Shown here piece after piece: positions 7,177 through 12,504 of a DNA stretch of 12,504 bases (positions are counted from its first letter, which is position 1; each line of letters opens with the position of its first letter). A program made the position numbers and the translations under genes. The stretch is from CBDUBH01 sp965365345 (GTDB taxonomy: Bacteria; Bacteroidota; Ignavibacteria; Ignavibacteriales; SURF-24), in assembly GCA_965365345.1 (NCBI GenBank), contig CBDUBH010000097.1, forward strand, positions 1 through 12,504, given 5' to 3'. The notes beneath the pieces were generated by a model, which saw only the letters and a list, made by a program, of their open reading frames with translations, was not told where the DNA came from and did no database searches.

Positions 7177-7202
7177 AGCCCCGCTTAATTTTAACCGGGG
7201 CT
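7177..7202 (-). other. GC-rich stem-loop in the leader of the TPR gene
   Basis: A 7-bp stem, AGCCCCG (7177-7183) with CGGGGCT (7196-7202), closes a 12-nt AT loop. It stands out in an AT-rich gap. On the minus strand no T-run follows it, so it is a poor terminator for the upstream lipoprotein gene. It lies 17 nt before the TPR gene's ribosome site and may be a 5' leader hairpin. Two small stems (7239-7253 and 7258-7272) nearer the lipoprotein stop are likelier to end that transcript. Confidence 0.4.
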
Positions 7203-7238
7203 TTATAATTTAATATATTAAACATCAAAAAGAAATTT

Positions 7239-7272
7239 AAGTTTCTGAAACTTTTTTCTGAAATATTTTCAG
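7239..7272 (-). terminator. Weak tandem stem-loops after lipoprotein gene
   Basis: Right after the lipoprotein stop (7283, minus), CTGAAA/TTTCAG (7272-7258, 3-nt loop) is followed by AAGTTT/AAACTT (7253-7239, 3-nt loop) and then AAATTTCTTTTT. The stems are short and AT-rich, so termination would be inefficient. Confidence 0.3.
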
Positions 7273-7282
7273 ATCAAACAAA

Positions 7283-8146
7283 TTAGTTTTTCAAAACTCT
7301 GAATCCGCTTATCGGCTGAACTTTGTAATCAAAGTTTACGGTTTTGAAATCACCCTGATTAATTTCTTTTACCCAAATTTTTATGTAATAATTATCCTGG
7401 GTTTTAAGCAAATAAACTTTATCAACTTTAATTTCGATCTGTGTTTTTGTCGGTTCAGGAAGATCTTCAGCTTTATCAAATGCTGCTTCTGCTGTTCCAG
7501 CTAATTCTTCGTAAAAAGTTTGACGAGCGGCCGGTTCTACTAATTTTGGCGAAACGAAACTTAATTTACCTGACATTACTCTTAAATGCAGATCAATAAA
7601 ATTAAAGTTTGCTGATGTAAAAGAAAGTTTAGAACCACCAAAGAATAAAGTTTCCCAAGCATAACCGCTTTGAGCAGTGTTGTAAGCAGGACTGTATTCA
7701 TCAATTACTCCTGATCTTGCATAAACTCCCGCATAAACAATACTTTCAACTGTATTGCTGTTTCTACCGTCATTTCCTAATGAGTAAATTCTTGTTTGAT
7801 AATATTTGCCGCGTTCAAGATTACTGATGTTTTTAAAATCTGATTCTGATTTATTCAAGAAAGTTGAATCAACTCTGCCAAGGGTAGTTCCATCAACAGT
7901 TGTTGTATCTGTAATTACAACATATCCTCTGAAATTACTGTTTGCTTCAGATGTTGATGAAGTCCATGTAATTTGCGCAATTGATCCACCGATTTCAGTA
8001 GCATCAATTACAACTTTAACATCTGAAGGTGGATTTATTGAATCATCAATTGGTCCTGTAGAATCATCATCACCGCAGCCGGTCACCAAAAACGCGCTTG
8101 TCAATATCATAAAAACAAAAAATAATAATGGTTTAATTTTGAACAT
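7283..8146 (-). CDS. Lipoprotein with fibronectin III-like domain, likely surface-exposed
   Basis: This 287-residue lipoprotein has a signal peptide with a good lipobox (LVTGC, Cys24). CGDDDSTGP follows: acidic residues at once after the lipid cysteine resemble the export signal that sends Bacteroidota lipoproteins to the cell surface. Residues about 37-130 look like a fibronectin type III fold (NPPSDVKVVID, AQITWTSS, FRGYVVITDT, GKYYQTRIYSLGNDGRNS). The C-terminal part (about 150-287), with IDLHLRVMSGKLSFVSP, VDKVYLLKTQDNYYIKIWV and VNFDYKVQP, is all-beta and similar in layout to the C-terminal half of the plus-strand lipoprotein at 10599-11354; it recalls HmuY-like folds, without proof. A strong Shine-Dalgarno, AAGGAG, lies 8 nt before the ATG. 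Ligand and role are unknown. Confidence 0.85.
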   Translation of the reverse strand: MFKIKPLLFFVFMILTSAFLVTGCGDDDSTGPIDDSINPPSDVKVVIDATEIGGSIAQITWTSSTSEANSNFRGYVVITDTTTVDGTTLGRVDSTFLNKSESDFKNISNLERGKYYQTRIYSLGNDGRNSNTVESIVYAGVYARSGVIDEYSPAYNTAQSGYAWETLFFGGSKLSFTSANFNFIDLHLRVMSGKLSFVSPKLVEPAARQTFYEELAGTAEAAFDKAEDLPEPTKTQIEIKVDKVYLLKTQDNYYIKIWVKEINQGDFKTVNFDYKVQPISGFRVLKN

Positions 8147-8154
8147 AATTTTTA

Positions 8155-8160
8155 CTCCTT
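8155..8160 (-). promoter_or_regulatory. Strong Shine-Dalgarno of lipoprotein gene
   Basis: AAGGAG lies 8 nt upstream of the ATG at 8146 (minus). It is the best ribosome site in the window and supports that start. Confidence 0.6.
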
Positions 8161-8310
8161 ACAAATTACTATAATAATTTATTTTAATGCTTCCGTGAGA
8201 ATAATAAAGTCAATTAAAATTCTACAATTGAATTTGAATTTTGCTGTGAATTAATTAACAAATTAATAGAATTTATTTTTTAATAAATTTTGCTGAAAAT
8301 TTGATTATTG

Positions 8311-8345
8311 AAAACAAAAAAGACGCCTAAATTTCAAGCGTCTTT
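8311..8345 (-). terminator. Rho-independent terminator of glyQS
   Basis: Minus strand: an 8-bp stem AAAGACGC (8345-8338) with GCGTCTTT (8326-8319), 11-nt loop, then a T-rich run TTTTGTTTT. It lies 25 nt past the glyQS stop. The remainder of 8147-8310 is AT-rich upstream DNA of the lipoprotein gene in which I see no clear promoter. Confidence 0.8.
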
Positions 8346-8369
8346 AGATATTATTTCAATTTATAAAAA

Positions 8370-9863
8370 TTATTTCAATTTTTCTAAAAGATAATTTCTT
8401 AATTCCGGTATTGAAATTCTTTCCTGCTGCATTGTATCTCTATGGCGAACCGTTACGGTTTGATCTTCCATAGTTTGAGTATCAACCGTTATGCAGAAAG
8501 GCGTTCCTATTTCATCTTGTCTTCTGTATCTTCTTCCGATCGCAGCTTTATCATCATAAAAAACTTTCATAAAAGGACGAAGTTCCTGTTCAATTTTTTC
8601 AGCAACTTCGGGCATTCCGTCCTTATTTACCAAAGGTAAAATCGCTGCTTTAATCGGAGCTAATTTCGGATGAAATCTCATTACGCTTCTTAACTCGCCA
8701 TTTACTTCTTCTTCGTAATAAGCATCTATTAAAAATGCCATAAAACTTCTGCTTGCTCCTGCGGAAGTTTCAATTATAAAAGGAAGAAATTTTTCTTTTG
8801 ATTCTTCATCAAAATATAATTGAGATTTTTTTGAATATTCCTGATGGCGGCCTAAATCAAAATCCGTGCGATTGTGAATTCCTTCAATTTCGCCCCAGCC
8901 AAACGGAAATTCGTATTCAATATCTGTTGCTTCTTTTGCGTAGTGTGCTAATTTTTCCTGCGGATGATCATGATATCTTAATTTTGATTCAGTCATCCCC
9001 AAAGATTTGAACCACTGCATTCTTTCAGCTTTCCAGTAATCATAAAATTCTTTGTCATTTTCCGGCTTAACGAAAAACTGCATTTCCATTTGTTCAAATT
9101 CGCGTGTGCGGAAAAGGAAATTTTTTGTATTAATTTCATTTCTGAATGCTTTACCGATTTGCGCAATTCCAAAAGGTAGTTTTTGTCTGCTTGAATTTAG
9201 AACATTTAAAAAATTCACAAAAATTCCCTGCGCGGTTTCGGGACGCAAATAAACTACTGCGCCTGAATCTTCAACCGGACCGACAAAAGTTTTGAACATC
9301 AAATTAAATTGGCGCGCGGGAGTAAATGTTCCCAAATTTCCGCATTGAGGACAATTTAATTGTGAAAGCAGAACAGCGCTTATATCTTTTTCTTCAATTA
9401 ACTGATCAAAAACTTCATTTATTTTATCTTCATCTTTTGGATCGAGATTAGTCAAATTAAATCTTGATTTTTGATTTTCATCGGTTAATATTTCACTCAG
9501 ATTTTTTAACGCTTTTTCTTTTTTCTTTACTGAAATATTTTCGCCTAAAACATCTAAACGGAATCTTGCTTTACATTGTTTGCAATCAACCATCGGATCT
9601 GTAAAATTTTCAACGTGTCCGGAAGCTTCCCAAACTTTCGGGTGCATCAATATTGAAGCGTCAATTCCTTCAATATTTTTGCGGTATGTCATAAACTTCC
9701 ACCATTCTTCTTTTACGTTTTTCAAAAGTTCAACTCCTAACGGACCGTAATCCCAGCATCCGTTTAACCCGCCGTAAATCTCGCTTGATTGAAATACAAA
9801 TCCTCTTCGTTTTGCAAGCGATACAATTTTATCCATCACATCATTTTTACTGTTTTTTTGCAT
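8370..9863 (-). CDS. glyQS: Glycine--tRNA ligase, single-chain class II
   Basis: This enzyme charges tRNA-Gly with glycine using ATP in the cytoplasm. The 497-residue product is the homodimeric type, not the alpha/beta type of many Gram-negatives. Visible marks are the N-terminal RRGFVFQSSEIYGGLNGCWD (19-38) and DYGPLG, zinc-ribbon pairs Cys94-x2-Cys97 and Cys171-x2-Cys174, the LRPETAQGIF block (206-215), motif 2 with FRNEI (240-244) and FRTREFEQMEM (251-261), motif 3 around GASRSFMAF (369-377), and the C-terminal anticodon-binding domain from about HPKLAPIKAAILP (398-410) to DTMQQERISI. All expected parts are present. The start at ATG 9863 gives the normal N-terminus; Met10 is a possible alternative. 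There is no Shine-Dalgarno at useful distance. It is a monocistronic unit with its own terminator. Confidence 0.97.
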   Translation of the reverse strand: MQKNSKNDVMDKIVSLAKRRGFVFQSSEIYGGLNGCWDYGPLGVELLKNVKEEWWKFMTYRKNIEGIDASILMHPKVWEASGHVENFTDPMVDCKQCKARFRLDVLGENISVKKKEKALKNLSEILTDENQKSRFNLTNLDPKDEDKINEVFDQLIEEKDISAVLLSQLNCPQCGNLGTFTPARQFNLMFKTFVGPVEDSGAVVYLRPETAQGIFVNFLNVLNSSRQKLPFGIAQIGKAFRNEINTKNFLFRTREFEQMEMQFFVKPENDKEFYDYWKAERMQWFKSLGMTESKLRYHDHPQEKLAHYAKEATDIEYEFPFGWGEIEGIHNRTDFDLGRHQEYSKKSQLYFDEESKEKFLPFIIETSAGASRSFMAFLIDAYYEEEVNGELRSVMRFHPKLAPIKAAILPLVNKDGMPEVAEKIEQELRPFMKVFYDDKAAIGRRYRRQDEIGTPFCITVDTQTMEDQTVTVRHRDTMQQERISIPELRNYLLEKLK

Positions 9864-9991
9864 ATTGAATTATTTATTCCTGTTTATTTTGAATATCGTA
9901 AAATATAGCAAAAAAAATAGAATTTTTATAGAAATTATAATCTGTTGCTTATCTATTATTTCGTATTATATTAAAACTATTAAATTTATTT

Positions 9992-10029
9992 TTTGGAAAT
10001 ACTTATATTTTAACTTAAATTATATAAGT
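9992..10029 (+). promoter_or_regulatory. Inverted repeat and weak promoter upstream of lipoprotein gene
   Basis: Within the divergent gap 9864-10050, TTTG (9992-9995) is followed by 20 nt and TAAATTAT (10016-10023), a loose Bacteroidota promoter match. A perfect 8-bp inverted repeat, ACTTATAT (10001-10008) and ATATAAGT (10022-10029), straddles the -7 element. It could be an operator or leader hairpin, but in such AT-rich DNA it may be chance. I see nothing else in this gap. Confidence 0.25.
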
Positions 10030-10050
10030 TTTAATTATTATGGAGTGAAT

Positions 10051-10569
10051 ATGCAAATCAAACAATTAATTAATTTCTTTTTCACAATTTTAATGATCTC
10101 AGTTTTTGTTATCGGATGCGATAACCGTCAGCAAACCGATGATCAGGATCAAGTTGACACCACTACAATTGTTCCCGCACCGGGAGTTACTGATACTACA
10201 GTTGTTGATTCAGCCGCAGCAGATACTTCAAAAATGGCCGATACAACAAATGCAAAAACTTCAGCAGCTGATCTAAAAGGAACCTGGAGCGGAACTTTTG
10301 ATTCAAGAGCAACAACTTTAAATATTACCGAACAAAACGGTAACGAATTTAAAGGAAAGATTTCAATCAATTACCGCGAACAGATCAATCAGGAAGTAAC
10401 AGGAACAATCAATCCCGAAACAAAAAAAGTTACAATGAAAGATATGCTTCACAGCCGTTATGCAGGGACTTACGATGCCAGCTTAGCTAATGAAGGCAAA
10501 TCTTTGAATGGTACTTTTACAATGAATGTTGATAAAACAAAATTGAAATTTAACTTATCTAAAAAATGA
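10051..10569 (+). CDS. Small lipoprotein with C-terminal beta domain
   Basis: The start is ATG at 10051, chosen because GGAG (10042-10045) lies 5 nt upstream and the lipoprotein signal MQIKQLINFFFTILMISVF then VIGC (Cys23) begins there. The same frame stays open to 9865, but that extension is AT-rich promoter DNA. The 172-residue product has a low-complexity linker of Asp, Thr and Ala (about 24-74), probably a flexible tether, then a compact domain of about 98 residues starting LKGTWSGTFDSRATTLNITE. Its strands (NEFKGKISINY; EVTGTINPETKKVTM; LNGTFTMNVDKTKLKFNL) suggest a small antiparallel barrel, but I cannot name the family. It sits 29 nt upstream of a second lipoprotein gene, so the two form a likely operon. 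The envelope role is inferred. Confidence 0.85.
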   Translation: MQIKQLINFFFTILMISVFVIGCDNRQQTDDQDQVDTTTIVPAPGVTDTTVVDSAAADTSKMADTTNAKTSAADLKGTWSGTFDSRATTLNITEQNGNEFKGKISINYREQINQEVTGTINPETKKVTMKDMLHSRYAGTYDASLANEGKSLNGTFTMNVDKTKLKFNLSKK

Positions 10570-10598
10570 TTTTACTAAATTTAATTTAAGAGGAAAAA

Positions 10599-11354
10599 AT
10601 GAAAAAATATTTATTATTAATGCCGCTGTTCTTTGTATTTGCTATTGTGCTCTCTTCTTGCGGTGAAGATTCCACAAGTCCTGATCCTGTAAATGAAACC
10701 GGAAGTTTATCAATTTCTACAACTCCTGTTGATAGTGCTGAAATTTGGATAAACGGAACAAACACAGGAAGATTGACACCTGCAACTATTTCAGATCTTG
10801 AAGTTGGTCAGGTTACAATTACCTTATCAAGAGGCGATGGGTACAGAGATACTACTTTCACATCAAATGTAATTGCAGATCAAACAACCCCTATCAATGT
10901 TGAATTGACCTCAACTTATCTTACTTTTAACAATTTAAGAATCTATGAAACAGTTGGTACAACTGCTAACCAACCAAGCGGAATTGATCTTTCTTCAGGT
11001 TCTGCTATTGGAATCGGTAGTGCTTCAGCTGACAGAGGAAATGTTGATATTTATTATACAAGCACCGGATTTGTAATTACATCTGCTGATAATGCAACAG
11101 GATTAACCCGCAAAACTTATTTCAAAGTTGGTTCAGCAACTGATTTAAATGATGGAACAGATTCTCCTGTACAGGATAATACCTGGACAGATAGAATTAC
11201 AGATAGAGAAACAAATTATGTTTTCTTGAAAGATGCTGATGGTCATTATTCAAAAATTAAAATTACCAGCTTCGGCGGCGGAACTCCGGGACAACCTGCT
11301 TGGGTTGAAGTTTCCGGAATTTATAATCAAGGAAAAGGAAGTACAAAATTTTAA
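10599..11354 (+). CDS. Lipoprotein with PEGA domain, likely surface-exposed
   Basis: This 251-residue lipoprotein has the signal MKKYLLLMPLFFVFAIVLSS with Cys21, then GEDSTSPD, an acidic start that again suggests surface export. Residues about 35-105 form a PEGA domain: GSLSISTTPVDSAEIWINGT, NTGRLTPATISDLEVGQ and VTITLSRGDGYRD. PEGA domains are small beta folds found in surface proteins, often binding wall or glycan material. The C-terminal half (about 120-251) is all-beta; NVDIYYTSTGFVITSAD and NYVFLKDADGHYSKIKITSF match in order and spacing the C-terminal half of the lipoprotein at 7283-8146, an HmuY-like pattern that I cannot confirm. AGAGG (10589-10593) lies 5 nt before the ATG. It is the second gene of a tandem lipoprotein operon and is ended by the terminator at 11378-11408. 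Confidence 0.87.
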   Translation: MKKYLLLMPLFFVFAIVLSSCGEDSTSPDPVNETGSLSISTTPVDSAEIWINGTNTGRLTPATISDLEVGQVTITLSRGDGYRDTTFTSNVIADQTTPINVELTSTYLTFNNLRIYETVGTTANQPSGIDLSSGSAIGIGSASADRGNVDIYYTSTGFVITSADNATGLTRKTYFKVGSATDLNDGTDSPVQDNTWTDRITDRETNYVFLKDADGHYSKIKITSFGGGTPGQPAWVEVSGIYNQGKGSTKF

Positions 11355-11377
11355 TCGATCATTAATTTTGTAATTAT

Positions 11378-11408
11378 AAAAAAAGCCGTGAAGTTTTCAC
11401 GGCTTTTT
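11378..11408. terminator. Bidirectional terminator overlapping a coding end
   Basis: An 8-bp stem, GCCGTGAA (11385-11392) with TTCACGGC (11396-11403), closes a 3-nt loop and is flanked by A7 and T5, so a U-tract follows in each direction. It ends the plus lipoprotein operon and the minus DUF2520 gene. The latter's TGA stop lies inside the stem. Confidence 0.88.
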
Positions 11409-12272
11409 ATTTTTTAAAATGTTTTTTATCTCAATTTGATTTTCTGAAAGTTCGCTGTACTTTTTTCCGGCAACGTGAACCAAATTTAAAGATTGTAAAA
11501 TATAACTTTCCTTAATTGATTTATCATCAATATTATCAAGCGATTTCAGATGTTTTTTAATTGTTAAAATATCTCCTCTATCAATTGGCCCTGATAAAGA
11601 TTTTTCGATTCCCTTTTGGCTGATATTCTTTAAACAAGTTTCGATTATCGGTTTCATTAATTCAAAGACATCAATATTTACTTGTGCATTTTGTAAAAGC
11701 TGATTTGCAATAAATAAATTTCCATTTAGAAAATTAACCGCAAAAACTCCGGCAAGATGATACAAAGATTTGCTTTCGGAATTGATTTTGAATGACCTTA
11801 AATTTAGTAATTCTGCAATTGCAAAAAGTTTTTTTCCGGCAATTTCACTTTCAGTTTCAATTGCGGTATAGCAGTTCTTTATTTCAACAATTTCTTTTGA
11901 TGGAAAACTTTGCATAATATGCATTGATGCCGTCAATCCGCCTTTATCTTTTAGCGAATTTAATACTTCAATATTTTCGGCGCCGGAAAGATGAATGAAA
12001 AGTTTATTATTGAACGGATATTCAATTAAAGAAATTTTTCCTGCCGCATTTTTAATTTCTGAATCATTTACACAAATAAAAATCAAATTTGCTTCGGTTG
12101 AAATTTTATTTAGATCTGAAGTAAAATTATTAAGATCAAATTTTTCAGCCAATGATCTTGCTGATTCTAAATTACGGCTTATTATTTGAACAATTTCAAT
12201 TCCGGAATTAATCAAAGCATTTACAAGTGAATACGCAATTCTTCCGGCACCGATTATTACTGCTTTATCCAT
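11397..12272 (-). CDS. Rossmann-like and DUF2520 domain oxidoreductase-like protein
   Basis: This 291-residue cytoplasmic protein belongs to the Rossmann-like/DUF2520 family, related in fold to F420-dependent NADP oxidoreductases and ProC; its substrate is unknown. The N-terminal dinucleotide motif VIIGAGRIAYSL (5-16) is followed by ISRN at the beta-2 end, where it would meet the cofactor, and by IFICVND (64-70). The DUF2520 half shows HLSGAENIEVL (94-104), SMHIMQSFP (116-124), YHLAGVFAVNFL (171-182) and SLSGPIDRGD (225-234), all typical. Length is normal. Its ATG overlaps the stop of the upstream Memo-family reading frame by 8 nt (ATGGATAA), and with no Shine-Dalgarno this suggests translational coupling. 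The last codons (KKP and stop) are read from the terminator stem. Confidence 0.92.
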   Translation of the reverse strand: MDKAVIIGAGRIAYSLVNALINSGIEIVQIISRNLESARSLAEKFDLNNFTSDLNKISTEANLIFICVNDSEIKNAAGKISLIEYPFNNKLFIHLSGAENIEVLNSLKDKGGLTASMHIMQSFPSKEIVEIKNCYTAIETESEIAGKKLFAIAELLNLRSFKINSESKSLYHLAGVFAVNFLNGNLFIANQLLQNAQVNIDVFELMKPIIETCLKNISQKGIEKSLSGPIDRGDILTIKKHLKSLDNIDDKSIKESYILQSLNLVHVAGKKYSELSENQIEIKNILKNKKP

Positions 12273-12504
12273 AAATTACCGCTGATAAATATCCTACTAC
12301 TTCGCGAGTATTTCCGTTAATATCGCCGCTATCACTTCTTTGTAAAATTTCAATTTTGTTTTTCCCGGTCAATTCACATGCGCGCATTGTCGCAACAATT
12401 CCGCCGCCGCCGCATGCTTCGCAGCTTTGTTTTTCAAGATCGTTTTGCAATTCTTCATATTCAAAATTTTTTTATTTAAACATAAATCGGTTTTTAATGA
12501 TAAG
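12265..12504 (-). pseudogene. amrB: Memo-family (AmmeMemoRadiSam B) gene, C-terminal part, apparently frameshifted
   Basis: The readable frame from 12471 to the stop at 12265 gives KNFEYEELQNDLEKQ and then SCEACGGGGIVATMRACEL, GKNKIEILQRSDSGDINGN and REVVGYLSAVIYG. This is the conserved end of Memo/AmmeMemoRadiSam system protein B: a CG-x-G-x-I region, the T/S-SGD-x-x-G motif, and the VVGY ending. The frame meets TAA at 12474-12472. Upstream, a different frame reads LSLKTDLCLNKK, which suits the expected D-x-x-l helix of the family, so a net loss of one base near the A7 run (T7 at 12467-12473) would explain the break. The gene may be a true pseudogene, hold a base-call error, or use slippage. 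A short independent protein from TTG 12450 is unlikely, since it would lack most of the fold. Memo proteins act with AMMECR1 and radical-SAM partners, which are not in view. Confidence 0.65.

Noticed and set aside
9865..10050. In-frame extension of the small lipoprotein to an ATG at 9865
   Set aside because: The added residues are Ile/Tyr/Lys/Asn-rich, as random AT-rich DNA gives. A GGAG site and a lipobox signal peptide mark the start at 10051.
10276..10569. Possible avidin-like barrel in the small lipoprotein (GTWSG start, eight-strand-like pattern)
   Set aside because: The similarity is limited to the GTW opening and strand spacing; I could not place the biotin-binding residues, so no family is claimed.
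1..12504. Mobile elements, CRISPR arrays, toxin-antitoxin or phage genes
   Set aside because: No transposase, integrase, repeat-spacer pattern or terminal repeats were seen. Gene content and codon use look uniform and chromosomal.

Overview
The window comes from an AT-rich member of the Bacteroidota/Chlorobi lineage, most likely Ignavibacteria. This is inferred from a PorQ-type outer-membrane protein (type IX secretion), a Bacteroidota-style BamD, acidic residues right after the lipobox cysteine in two lipoproteins, and promoters of the form TTTG-N19-TAnnTTTG. It looks like chromosomal housekeeping and cell-envelope DNA. No mobile element, CRISPR array, tRNA or rRNA was seen.

Layout. 1-2776 (minus) is a likely operon: bamD, a hot-dog acyl-CoA thioesterase, and a large secreted FG-GAP/VCBS-like protein that runs off the left edge; it is read from a near-perfect Bacteroidota promoter at 2828-2858. 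2976-3566 (minus) is an unrecognised exported protein with a C-terminal membrane anchor. 3690-3795 (minus) is a GC-richer, two-hairpin element ending in a strong intrinsic terminator, which I read as a candidate small RNA with a C-rich, anti-Shine-Dalgarno-like loop. 3871-4737 (minus) is htpX and 4899-5837 (plus) is porQ, transcribed divergently. A symmetric terminator at 5932-5961 separates porQ from a convergent exported TPR protein (6004-7149, minus). 7283-8146 (minus) is a surface-type lipoprotein. 8370-9863 (minus) is glycyl-tRNA synthetase. 10051-11354 (plus) holds two lipoprotein genes in tandem, the second with a PEGA domain. A bidirectional terminator at 11378-11408 also encodes the last codons and stop of the convergent DUF2520 gene (11397-12272, minus). 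The right edge holds the C-terminal end of a Memo-family (AmmeMemoRadiSam B) gene that appears frameshifted.

Function. Most genes serve the cell envelope: BamD inserts outer-membrane proteins, HtpX degrades damaged membrane proteins, PorQ belongs to type IX secretion, and six further products are exported or lipid-anchored. Clear Shine-Dalgarno sequences occur mainly in front of exported proteins (porQ, the TPR protein and the three lipoproteins), while bamD, htpX, glyQS, the thioesterase and the DUF2520 gene lack them. This makes the candidate C-rich small RNA worth testing.
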